Source of the DNA: DAOMOD01 sp964526035
GTDB lineage: Bacteria > Pseudomonadota > Gammaproteobacteria > Xanthomonadales > BPKI01
DNA: 23,006 nt
Assembly (NCBI GenBank): GCA_964526035.1
Contig: CAZGKE010000049.1
Span: 1-23,006, forward strand
Reading direction: 5' to 3'
The notes under the pieces were generated by a model. That model made no database searches. It was not told the origin of the DNA and saw only the letters and a list, made by a program, of their open reading frames with translations. The position numbers were made by a program, and so were the translations under genes. Below are positions 1 through 6,651 of this stretch, in pieces; position 1 is the first letter of the stretch; each line of letters starts with the position of its first letter.

Positions 1-2
1 CC

Positions 3-1130
3 AGCAAGACCGACGCCTATGCCATCGCCCCCTACTTCGGCACCGAATACTGCACGCCGTCGGACGGCATCAATCCCGACAACTTTCCGGCGGTCTACGC
101 CAACCTCGACAGTTTCATGGCCGATCTGCAGAGCCGAGCCCTGCCCACCGCCATCGGCTTCATGACCGGCAACCGTTCGATGCTCGACACGCAGTTTCCC
201 GGCAGCGGCATCCGCCTGACCGCCTATGAAGGGGGCCAGCACCTGGCCGGCATCGGTGGCTTCACCTTCAACGGCACCTGCAACACCCTGTTCGACGCCG
301 CCAACGCCGACCCGCGCATGGGCGACCTGTACACCGCCTACTTCGATGCCTGGAAGCAGAACGGCGACGAGTTCGCGCATTTCTACAACAGCGGGCGCTG
401 GGGGCCCTTCGGGCGCTGGGGTGCACTGGAATTCCAGGAGCAGAACCCGGCGAGCTCGCCGAAGTACATGGCCATCCTCGGCTTCATGGACAACAACCCC
501 TGTTGGTGGCCAGACTGCGTCCAGGACGGCAGCGGCCCGCCCCCGGTCGAGGTGATCTTCGGCAACGGCTTCGAGGGTGACGGCGGCGTGCCTGTCTGCA
601 CGCCCGTGCAGCTTCTCAGCGACCCCGGTCTGGAAGCGACCAGCATCGATGGCGGCGGCCTCGGCACCAATCCGTTCTGGGGCTCCACCTCCAGCAACTT
701 CGGCAGCGTGTTCTGCAACAGCGGTGCCGGCGGCAACTGCCCGGACGATGATGGCACTGCGGTTCCGCGCAACGGCCAGTTCTTCGCCTGGTTCGGCGGC
801 ATCGCCGCGGCGGAAACCTCGACGCTGACGCAGACCGTAAGCATCCCCGCCGGCGATCCGCGCCATCTCAATTTCTTCCTGCGCCGCAGCTTCGTGAGCG
901 CGCCGCTGAGTGCGGTGCTCAGGATCAAGGTGGACGGCAACACCCTGCGCACCTTCGAGGAACCGGCCGCACCCGAGGCCGACTACGTGGCGCGCAGCGT
1001 CGATCTGTCAGCGTTCGCCAACGGCGCCAGCCACACCCTGGAGTTCGAGTACGACAACCCCACCGACGGTGGCAAGTCGAGCTTCATCGTCGACGACATC
1101 ACCCTGGAGTGCACAGCGACCGGCAACTGA
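3..1130 (+). CDS. Secreted glycosidase-like protein with C-terminal beta-sandwich domain (5' end cut off by window)
   Basis: The reading frame is already open at base 3 and ends with TGA at 1128-1130, so the true start and any signal peptide lie outside the window; 375 residues are visible. The first part contains an AIAPYFG segment (about residues 8-14) and YEGGQH (about 75-80). Both resemble the barrel core of secreted glycoside-hydrolase-like proteins, but I cannot assign a family or a catalytic pair. A linker then carries IFGNGFE (185-191). A second domain of about 170 residues follows, with paired Cys and a closing FIVDDITLEC strand, typical of jelly-roll or carbohydrate-binding modules. 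Oddly, the GNGFE tag sits between domains here, whereas in the protease at 1785-2813 it ends the protein. The role is inferred as extracellular polysaccharide binding or degradation. That it is a secreted multidomain protein is fairly sure; its substrate is unknown. Confidence 0.75.
   Translation, partial: SKTDAYAIAPYFGTEYCTPSDGINPDNFPAVYANLDSFMADLQSRALPTAIGFMTGNRSMLDTQFPGSGIRLTAYEGGQHLAGIGGFTFNGTCNTLFDAANADPRMGDLYTAYFDAWKQNGDEFAHFYNSGRWGPFGRWGALEFQEQNPASSPKYMAILGFMDNNPCWWPDCVQDGSGPPPVEVIFGNGFEGDGGVPVCTPVQLLSDPGLEATSIDGGGLGTNPFWGSTSSNFGSVFCNSGAGGNCPDDDGTAVPRNGQFFAWFGGIAAAETSTLTQTVSIPAGDPRHLNFFLRRSFVSAPLSAVLRIKVDGNTLRTFEEPAAPEADYVARSVDLSAFANGASHTLEFEYDNPTDGGKSSFIVDDITLECTATGN
555..575 (+). other. 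GxGFE tag, internal copy (IFGNGFE)
   Basis: These bases encode IFGNGFE, followed by GDGG, between the two domains of the first protein. The same pattern (IFGDGFE) occurs four residues from the C-terminal end at 2781-2801. I know this pattern as recurrent near the C termini of secreted proteins in this bacterial group. I do not know an established function for it. Confidence 0.5.
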
Positions 1131-1269
1131 CTCGTGAAGCGCCTTGAAGGCGGGAAATCCAGGCAGACGACTTCGAATGGGACAGCATCACGGTGATACG
1201 CCAACTTCAGTTGCGCAGAACGAGCGCTGCCCATACGGTTCGCGTTCCCGGGCCCATCGGAGTCATCAC

Positions 1270-1788
1270 GTGAAATTCACAAGGATTCTTGCGGCACCCA
1301 TGCTGCTGATCGTGCTGTTCGCGGCCCCGCTTCCCGCTGCCGCCGAAGCGCTGCGCTACGAGCGCGTCTATGCGATCTTCGACGCCCGCGCCAATACGCT
1401 GCGCATCACGCTCGACAACAGCGGACTCGTCACCATCGAGCGCCCTGCACTGATGACCCATGCCGGGGTCCATGTGCGTCAGCTGAAGGGAGACGACTAC
1501 CATCGCCTGCGCCAGGCATATGATGACGCCCGCGTTGATACCCGATCGCTGCGCGAGGATGTGCGTCAGCGAGCCGAAGCCGAGCGGTTCGAAGTCAGCG
1601 ATCCGGAGTATTCGCGTTTTTATAGCCTCGACGACAATCGTCAGATGATCGATTCGGTCGAGGTGGAGTCGCTGGAGCCGTTCGCGCGCCAGTTTGCTGA
1701 CGATGTCCGGCTGCAGGCGCTGGATGCGCTTGAAAAGGAATGGTGGCGGCTGATGCAGGACGCTCTGGCCAGGGAGGGGACGCCATGA
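1270..1788 (+). CDS. Small exported protein of unknown function, coupled to a zinc protease
   Basis: The start is taken as GTG 1270 because GGAG (1259-1262) lies 7 nt upstream and the next residues form a clean signal peptide: Lys/Arg, then a hydrophobic run, then an AAA|EA cleavage site near residue 25. The frame stays open upstream to 1144, but that stretch is Arg/His-rich and unlike a coding start. The mature part is about 147 residues and highly charged. It has a strand-rich first half (LRITLDNSGLVTIERPAL) and a helical second half rich in Asp, Glu and Arg. I do not recognise a family. Its TGA overlaps the ATG of the metalloprotease by 4 nt (ATGA), so the two are probably translated together in fixed ratio. 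An accessory, chaperone or inhibitor role for the protease is therefore possible, but this is inference only. Confidence 0.75.
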   Translation: MKFTRILAAPMLLIVLFAAPLPAAAEALRYERVYAIFDARANTLRITLDNSGLVTIERPALMTHAGVHVRQLKGDDYHRLRQAYDDARVDTRSLREDVRQRAEAERFEVSDPEYSRFYSLDDNRQMIDSVEVESLEPFARQFADDVRLQALDALEKEWWRLMQDALAREGTP

Positions 1789-2813
1789 ACCGCAGCATGC
1801 GCATCGGCAGTCTCATTGCGGTGCTGATTGCCGCGCCCGTGGGCACTGCCCTGGCCGGCGCGTTTGTGCTCTCCAGCGGTGCCAATCCGGACCGGTTTGC
1901 GCATCCGACACCTTATGTCGGCACCGGCGGCATCCTCGACGTGAGTGTATGCATCCACCCGAGCAGCGAGTCGATTGCCGAAATGCAGGTCTCGCTGGAA
2001 AACAGCATCTATATCTGGAACCAGTTCGATCCGGTGAGCCCCAACCTGTTTCTGGGTGGAAGCAACAATATTCCTTCCGACGCCATTGATTTCGAGTCGA
2101 CCCTCACCCACGAGATTGGCCACTGCATCGGCCTTGCCCATCCCAATGTCGCCACCGAATCGGGCTTGCCCGCGGCCGATCGCGACTACACCAAGTCTGC
2201 CGAGGGCCCCAATGGCGTCTGGAACCTCAGTGCCGGTTCTGACGGCATCAAGGGCTCGGCCGACGATATCCGCGGTGACGACATCAACCTGCACTGGTTC
2301 GTCATCGACCAGAACAATCCTTTCGTTGCCGGTCCGGTGTTTGACGCCACGGTCTACAGTCGCAATCTCGCCGATCTGCCGGTCGGGCATACCTTTGCCG
2401 CGAATGCCGACCGCACGGTGGGCGCGAGTCTGGGCATTCCGGATTCCGAGGCGGTGATGCAGCAGGGCGCCTTCTTCGACGAAGACCAGCGTCAGCTTGC
2501 AGTCGATGACGTCGCCACCTTGAGGCTTGCCATGTCGGGGCTCGATCGCACCCAGGGCACGTCCGATGACTACGTACCGAGACTGGTCTACGGCGGCGTC
2601 GCCACCGGCTGCCACATCACTGTGCGCGTAACAGGCTCCAGCTTCGCTTTCTGCTCGTTCAACGGGCAGGCGATCAACGGCAACAACAACCACCTGCGCG
2701 TGACCAACGCCAACGTGCAACTTGGCTCGGCCTCCAACTTCAACTGGTTCTTCAACAACGTCCGCATCGACCCGAGTTTCATCTTCGGAGATGGCTTCGA
2801 GGCGGTGCCCTGA
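1785..2813 (+). CDS. Secreted metzincin-type (matrixin-like) zinc metalloprotease with C-terminal GDGFE tag
   Basis: A 342-residue exported protein. ATG 1785 is preceded by the purine-rich AGGGAGGGGA (1771-1780) and begins a signal peptide ending near ALA|GA (residue 24). The zinc site is HEIGHCIGLAH at residues 109-119, the extended HExxHxxGxxH motif of metzincins, with His109, His113 and His119 as ligands and Glu110 as the catalytic base. A candidate Met-turn (SEAVM, Met225) follows, then DDVATLRLAM (241-250), a segment typical of the last helix of matrixin domains. The spacing between the zinc helix and the Met-turn is long (about 105 residues), filled by an Asp/Gly-rich insert (about 140-175) that may bind calcium. 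A C-terminal beta domain with a Cys pair (276 and 290) ends in IFGDGFEAVP. Extracellular proteolysis is the likely role; the substrate is unknown. No obvious propeptide cysteine switch is visible. Confidence 0.85.
   Translation: MNRSMRIGSLIAVLIAAPVGTALAGAFVLSSGANPDRFAHPTPYVGTGGILDVSVCIHPSSESIAEMQVSLENSIYIWNQFDPVSPNLFLGGSNNIPSDAIDFESTLTHEIGHCIGLAHPNVATESGLPAADRDYTKSAEGPNGVWNLSAGSDGIKGSADDIRGDDINLHWFVIDQNNPFVAGPVFDATVYSRNLADLPVGHTFAANADRTVGASLGIPDSEAVMQQGAFFDEDQRQLAVDDVATLRLAMSGLDRTQGTSDDYVPRLVYGGVATGCHITVRVTGSSFAFCSFNGQAINGNNNHLRVTNANVQLGSASNFNWFFNNVRIDPSFIFGDGFEAVP
2781..2801 (+). other. GxGFE tag at protein C terminus (IFGDGFE)
   Basis: These bases encode IFGDGFE, followed only by AVP and the stop. 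A near-terminal position on an exported protein is what a sorting, anchoring or processing tag would look like. Unlike PEP-CTERM or LPXTG tags, it has no following transmembrane helix or basic tail. Confidence 0.45.
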
Positions 2814-2841
2814 TTTGGTCATGAGACGCGGGCAAGAAAGC

Positions 2842-2867
2842 TTGGCGCCCCAATCACGGGGCGCCAA
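2842..2867 (+). terminator. Hairpin between convergent transcripts
   Basis: A perfect 10-bp inverted repeat: arms TTGGCGCCCC (2842-2851) and GGGGCGCCAA (2858-2867) with a 6-nt loop. It lies 28 bp after the protease stop and 53 bp beyond the end of the facing - strand gene, so it could stop transcription from both sides. There is no T-run on either side, so an intrinsic terminator of the classical kind is not fully supported. Confidence 0.55.
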
Positions 2868-2920
2868 TCGCGCCACGGGGCGCTACAGCAGACGCACGGA
2901 GGTTCAGCGTGGGCGGAGGC

Positions 2921-3271
2921 TCAGGCTGCTTGGCGGGCGGGCGTTGCCTTTGGCAGCCGGACCAGTACGTCCTCGATATAGCGACGCGAGTAGGCGATCC
3001 AGAAACGCTCCAGCGCGGAATGACTGGCTGACAGCGTGGCCCACATGGCGGTACTGATGATCTTCGCCCTGGTGTCGCCGATTGCCTGGGCGAGCTCATC
3101 CTGATCGAGGCCCAGTTCGCGATCCATCAGGCACTGGATGAACAGTTCGCCGGCGAGCTGCTCGGTCAGGCGCTGCAGCTCGCGCTGGCCGTGACGGTGG
3201 CTGTGCATGAAGTTCAACACCGACGACCGCTCCAGCGGCGGCAGCGCGGTGATGATCCGGTCAATGACCAC
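2921..3271 (-). CDS. Small helical protein of unknown function
   Basis: A 116-residue soluble, mostly helical protein with no recognisable domain, signal peptide or membrane segment. It has a His-rich patch (MHSHRHGQ, about 22-29) and ends in basic residues. The start is uncertain. GTG 3271 is chosen because it begins 8 nt after the stop of the upstream 46-residue gene. TTG 3283, whose TTGA overlaps that stop, and GTG 3319 are also in frame, and Met at residue 22 is a further option. None has a convincing Shine-Dalgarno sequence, which fits translation by coupling from the upstream gene. It seems to form a cassette with the genes at 3280-3420 and 3516-3833. Coding status rests on frame openness and codon composition only. 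Confidence 0.5.
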   Translation of the reverse strand: MVIDRIITALPPLERSSVLNFMHSHRHGQRELQRLTEQLAGELFIQCLMDRELGLDQDELAQAIGDTRAKIISTAMWATLSASHSALERFWIAYSRRYIEDVLVRLPKATPARQAA

Positions 3272-3279
3272 TGCTGAAT

Positions 3280-3420
3280 TCAAAATACCTGACCCCCGAG
3301 GGTGGTCCAAAGCATCCACCCGGCAATCAGGGATACCAGCAGGGCGCTGCGGGTGCGTCTGCGGCGACGCTCAAGGCGTGGGCACCAGTTGGCGGGACGT
3401 GCAGGGACTTCGATGCTCAT
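3280..3420 (-). CDS. 46-residue single-pass membrane peptide (small ORF)
   Basis: An ATG at 3420 opens a 46-codon frame ending with TGA at 3280. The product has a short soluble head, an Arg-rich block (RLERRRRRTR, about residues 15-24), and then a hydrophobic stretch (about 25-40, ALLVSLIAGWMLW). This is the positive-inside pattern of a small inner-membrane protein with its N terminus in the cytoplasm. The stop touches the possible start region of the downstream gene, suggesting one transcript. Weak points: the nearest GGAG is about 13 nt from the ATG, longer than ideal, and an ORF this short can occur by chance in GC-rich DNA. Function unknown; small membrane peptides of this type include regulators of sensor kinases and type I toxins, but nothing here selects between them. 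Confidence 0.45.
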   Translation of the reverse strand: MSIEVPARPANWCPRLERRRRRTRSALLVSLIAGWMLWTTLGGQVF

Positions 3421-3450
3421 CGCGTACAAAGTGCTCCGGGCGCTGCGTCG

Positions 3451-3474
3451 AAAGTGTGGCCGAGGTCACACTTT
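3451..3474. promoter_or_regulatory. Palindromic site, candidate operator
   Basis: A perfect 8-bp inverted repeat: AAAGTGTG (3451-3458) and CACACTTT (3467-3474), with an 8-bp spacer, so 24 bp overall. It lies 30 bp upstream of the 46-residue gene and 41 bp downstream of the - strand gene ending at 3516. Arms of this length and AT content fit a dimeric regulator site better than a terminator. Binding is inferred. Confidence 0.4.
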
Positions 3475-3515
3475 GGATCGGGTTGACGGTTGTTTGCATA
3501 GGCAGCCAGCATGGC

Positions 3516-3833
3516 TCAGACCCGTGTGTCGAGCGCGTGATGCAGCCCGGCGGCCGTGCGCAGCAGCTCCACCTGCAGCGCCAGCACATCGGCACGCAGT
3601 GCCGAGCTCAGTGCAACTTCCGGCAGCGGCAGCTCTGCAACCTTCAACTCGAGCGCGCGCGCAGCGGCGGCCGCCTGCGCCATGTCGTCGGCGGCGAGCG
3701 CCGGCAACAGCGAGTCGCGGCGGATGGTTTCCAGTGCGTCAAGCTGGGCTGCTTCCGGCGCACCCGGCCGATCACGCAAGGCCTTGAGCGCCTCGGCCAT
3801 CTGCCGCAACAACAATTCAACGGTTCGGTCCAC
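3516..3833 (-). CDS. Small alpha-helical protein of unknown function
   Basis: A 105-residue protein rich in Ala and Leu with regularly spaced charged residues, predicted to be almost wholly helical, probably a helical hairpin or bundle (for example QMAEALKALRD near the start and LRADVLALQVELLRTAAG near the end). There is no signal peptide or membrane segment. The start is GTG 3833, because GAGG (complement of 3842-3845) lies 8 nt upstream; the frame remains open to 3932, but that part has no ribosome binding site and an unrelated composition. I do not recognise a family. Flagellar or secretion chaperones have similar size and helicity, but no such genes are nearby. Confidence 0.5.
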   Translation of the reverse strand: MDRTVELLLRQMAEALKALRDRPGAPEAAQLDALETIRRDSLLPALAADDMAQAAAAARALELKVAELPLPEVALSSALRADVLALQVELLRTAAGLHHALDTRV

Positions 3834-3838
3834 AGGCC

Positions 3839-3859
3839 GATCCTCACAAGGTGGGGATC
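3839..3859 (-). promoter_or_regulatory. Hairpin overlapping the ribosome binding site of the gene at 3516-3833
   Basis: GATCC (3839-3843) and GGATC (3855-3859) can pair around an 11-nt loop in the leader RNA. The GAGG ribosome binding site (3842-3845) is partly inside one arm, so folding could limit initiation. The stem is short (5 bp), so this is a weak call. A TATAGT -10-like hexamer (complement of 3862-3867) lies just upstream. Confidence 0.25.
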
Positions 3860-3978
3860 GAACTATAGGCAAGCACGACTGCGCAAAGGGCACCGTTGAT
3901 CGGCATTCACCAAAAACTACCAGTGTGACCAATTGCCAACAGGAACAGCCATTTGCAACGAACAGTGAATGACAGGTA

Positions 3979-5685
3979 TCAGAATTCGAAACGCAGACCG
4001 AGACTCCAGAAGGCCAGCCGGGTGTCGTCGATGCCGAACAATCGACGGTAGCCGACGTAGGCCGATCGACCGTGTGCGAACTGCGCGCTCAGGGCGAGGC
4101 CGACCTCGCCATAGTTGCTGTCGATGGGTGCCGTCGGCAGTTCGAAAGGCAAGCCTTGCGGATCATTGATGAAGCGCCCGACAACCGGGTCGGTCTCGTT
4201 TCTGAACTGGCGCACCCAGGCACCGTCGAACTGCGCCCGAAGCACGCCGAAGCGCGTCGACGTGACGCCAGTGGCGGACAGGCCGAGTCGTCCGATCAGC
4301 GAGGGCAGCCGTTGTGTATCGAGCGCTACCGCGAAGGCATCACTACCCTCGACGGCGCGTTCCTCGAACTCGTCGATGCGCAGCTGTGCATATTCAAGCG
4401 CGGCACGCGGACCCAGGGTCCAGGCGCGTCGGGTGAAATCGTAGCCGGCCGCCAGAGAGGCATGGCGCAGCTGGGCATCCGGCCGCCCCAACAGCAGATC
4501 GTCGAGCACAAAGCTGCCCTCGTCGGTATCGGCTTCGAAACGAACCGCACGCTGCTGCCTGAGGTCGCCACGACCCCAGCCGAGCGCAGCGTCGACGAAG
4601 CCGCGACCGTCGGCCAGGCTGCTGCCGAGGTACAGTCCGGCGCTGTGCTGGCGCAGGCGCAGGTTGCCGAGGCCGTCGTTCATCTCGGCGCGGAAGCGCG
4701 CGCGGCTGAGAAATCCGCCGAGGACCCAGTTCGGGTTGATGCGGTAGTCGACGCCGATCATCAGGCTGTCGGAATCGCTGTCGTAGCCGGATTCCAGTTC
4801 GCCGCTGCGGCGCCTGCCGTGGCCGAGGTTTCCGGAGACGAATACCCCGTAGCCACGACCCGCCAAGGTGTCCGACGCAGCGCTTGAATGGAGCCAGGCG
4901 AGCGGCAGGAGCAGGCCGTCGCGCTGCACGGTGAGGCCACTGAAATCAAGGCCGCCAGCTTCGCTGCGGCGCAGGTTGCTCATTCGTTGCGAGAGCGGTG
5001 CGAACTGGCTTTGCGCAAGGCTGCGGAAGCCGCGACGCTGGCTGCTCAGATCTTCGGCGATCAGGCTGCGCAGGGTGGTCACCAGCCGAACCGCGGCGTC
5101 GGGGTCACGCAAGGCCAGTCGCAGGATGCCGCAACGCCGAGCCAGTTCGCTGTCGGCCGGGGGACGTTCGCTGGCGCACAGGCGGCCGAGCGTTTCGATC
5201 TGCGACGCGACCAGCGGATCGGGAGTGCGATCGACCAGCTGCCGCAGACGCTGGCGCAGCGAGGCCTCGCTGTCGTCATCGTCACGGATCAGCAGCATGA
5301 AGCGCGAAGGCTCACCCACCTGATAGCGCTGCGAAGGACGGATCTCGATGGCCAGCGTACGGTCGCCATCGACCTCGTCGTTGTCGATGATGGTGAGTTC
5401 AACGGTGATCGAGCTGCTGCCCGCCGCGATCATCGGCATGTCCTCGGGCAGCAGGAAGTCGATGCCGGGCCGCGCACTGCCGCCGGCAAAGCCCAGCCGC
5501 ACCGGCAGCCCCGGCTCCGGTGCAGGGCGATCCGACACCACGGTGAGGCGGACGGGGTCTCGGGTGGATTCCTCGGCCACCGCGCGGCTCCCCTCGATGC
5601 TGAGCACCGGCAGCGACTGCGCGCAGAGTGACGAGGTCGCCAGCAGAGCCAGGCTGCAAATCTTCATCTTGATCAGCGTTCGCAT
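3979..5685 (-). CDS. Calx-beta domain autotransporter
   Basis: A 568-residue surface protein. ATG 5685 is preceded by GGGAG 8 nt upstream and starts a signal peptide ending near CAQ|S (residue 23); the upstream open frame to 5901 has no such features. Residues about 35-137 are a Calx-beta domain, with the acidic IDNDEVDGD strand (100-108) and a closing LLIRDDDD, expected to bind calcium. A helical region with two Cys (170 and 185) follows at about 140-240. Residues about 276-568 are an autotransporter-type beta-barrel of alternating polar and hydrophobic strands that ends in LRFEF, the terminal Phe recognised by the Bam machinery. The passenger is therefore only one small Calx-beta domain. 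It is a single gene, divergent from the membrane operon at 5920. Adhesion or surface-matrix binding is inferred. Confidence 0.85.
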   Translation of the reverse strand: MRTLIKMKICSLALLATSSLCAQSLPVLSIEGSRAVAEESTRDPVRLTVVSDRPAPEPGLPVRLGFAGGSARPGIDFLLPEDMPMIAAGSSSITVELTIIDNDEVDGDRTLAIEIRPSQRYQVGEPSRFMLLIRDDDDSEASLRQRLRQLVDRTPDPLVASQIETLGRLCASERPPADSELARRCGILRLALRDPDAAVRLVTTLRSLIAEDLSSQRRGFRSLAQSQFAPLSQRMSNLRRSEAGGLDFSGLTVQRDGLLLPLAWLHSSAASDTLAGRGYGVFVSGNLGHGRRRSGELESGYDSDSDSLMIGVDYRINPNWVLGGFLSRARFRAEMNDGLGNLRLRQHSAGLYLGSSLADGRGFVDAALGWGRGDLRQQRAVRFEADTDEGSFVLDDLLLGRPDAQLRHASLAAGYDFTRRAWTLGPRAALEYAQLRIDEFEERAVEGSDAFAVALDTQRLPSLIGRLGLSATGVTSTRFGVLRAQFDGAWVRQFRNETDPVVGRFINDPQGLPFELPTAPIDSNYGEVGLALSAQFAHGRSAYVGYRRLFGIDDTRLAFWSLGLRFEF

Positions 5686-5919
5686 CGTGAATACTCCCGA
5701 ATTGGATCGCGACAGCGTCAAAGCGGTGCCATGTCGTGACACGCCCGTCGTCACACATACGGCTTGCAACTCCGGAATACGCACAACGCATCTCCAGGCC
5801 GTCACCCTGATCGGCATCGGATGCCGCTGCGTGAACGGCCCCCCGATTCGATGACGGCCCCGATCTGCCGGATTGCGTATCAAGCCACAGGTCGAAACCA
5901 ACGACCCGGGGGAGACACG

Positions 5920-6642
5920 ATGGCGGAGATGACTTGGCGAAACGCGGCGCCGCGGTTTTCACAGGCGCTGCGGTTTCAGACGATGCTCGATGAGATCGGC
6001 ATGCAGCACGAGCCGAGCATGGGTGGCGTCGCGTTCCGCGAGCACTCGGAACGGGGCGAACTCTCCGGTCGGCTCGATCCGGTGCTGCGGCGCAACCGCG
6101 AACGTCGCCGAACCGAGCTGCTCGGTCTGCGTCTTACCCTGCAATCGCCGCTCGTCACCGGCGGCCGACTGGTGCTGGCGGAGCGCCGCCTGAGCTCCTG
6201 GTTCACCCGCTGGCTGAATCGCTACGGCGGTCTGCAGCCGCTCGCCCCGCCCCCGGCGCTGGCGCATCTGGACGCGTGGTCGCACGAGCCGCCGTGGGCG
6301 CAGCGTCTGCTCGCAGACCCCGATCTCGCCGCGCAGATCGGTGCACTGCTGGCCGCCGACGATGCGCCACCGCATGCCGCGCTTCACTGGAATCCCGATC
6401 AACTGACATTCATCGCTCAGGACAGCCAGGCGGATGTCCTGCACCGCTTCCCCGAATGGCGCCTTCGGCTGCTCGCGCTGGCCGCTGTCGCGCGCGCGCT
6501 GCCACCGCCCTCGACGGCACACCGGCCGCGCTGGATCGAAACCCGACCTGTCCTGGTCCTCATCGTCATCGTGCTGGCGGTGCTGCTGGCCGGGCTGCTG
6601 TTCACCGCGATTGCGATCGCGATCAGTTTCCTGCTCGTTTAG
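5920..6642 (+). CDS. Tail-anchored membrane protein of unknown function, first gene of a four-gene operon
   Basis: A 240-residue protein. ATG 5920 is supported by GGGGGAG 5 nt upstream; the frame is open back to 5764 but that part is not coding-like. Residues 1 to about 205 form a cytoplasmic part rich in Arg, Leu and Trp (for example SSWFTRWLNRYGG), without a recognised domain. Residues about 211-240 are one strong hydrophobic helix running to the very C terminus, so the protein is probably anchored by its tail. The stop TAG is 9 nt before the next ATG, and the AGGT overlapping that stop serves as the next ribosome binding site. Function unknown. The neighbours are all membrane proteins, suggesting a complex. 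Confidence 0.7.
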   Translation: MAEMTWRNAAPRFSQALRFQTMLDEIGMQHEPSMGGVAFREHSERGELSGRLDPVLRRNRERRRTELLGLRLTLQSPLVTGGRLVLAERRLSSWFTRWLNRYGGLQPLAPPPALAHLDAWSHEPPWAQRLLADPDLAAQIGALLAADDAPPHAALHWNPDQLTFIAQDSQADVLHRFPEWRLRLLALAAVARALPPPSTAHRPRWIETRPVLVLIVIVLAVLLAGLLFTAIAIAISFLLV

Positions 6643-6651
6643 GTAACCGAC

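Noticed and set aside
1137..1155. Hairpin CGCCT/AGGCG after the first gene as terminator
   Set aside because: A 5-bp stem with a 3-nt loop and no T-run is too weak to support a call.
1211..1239. TTGCGC and TACGGT as a promoter for the small exported protein
   Set aside because: The spacing is 17 bp, but each box matches consensus at only three positions, which is common by chance in this composition.
5686..5901. N-terminal extension of the autotransporter
   Set aside because: The frame is open, but the signal peptide and a good ribosome binding site are at ATG 5685; the extension would bury the signal peptide.
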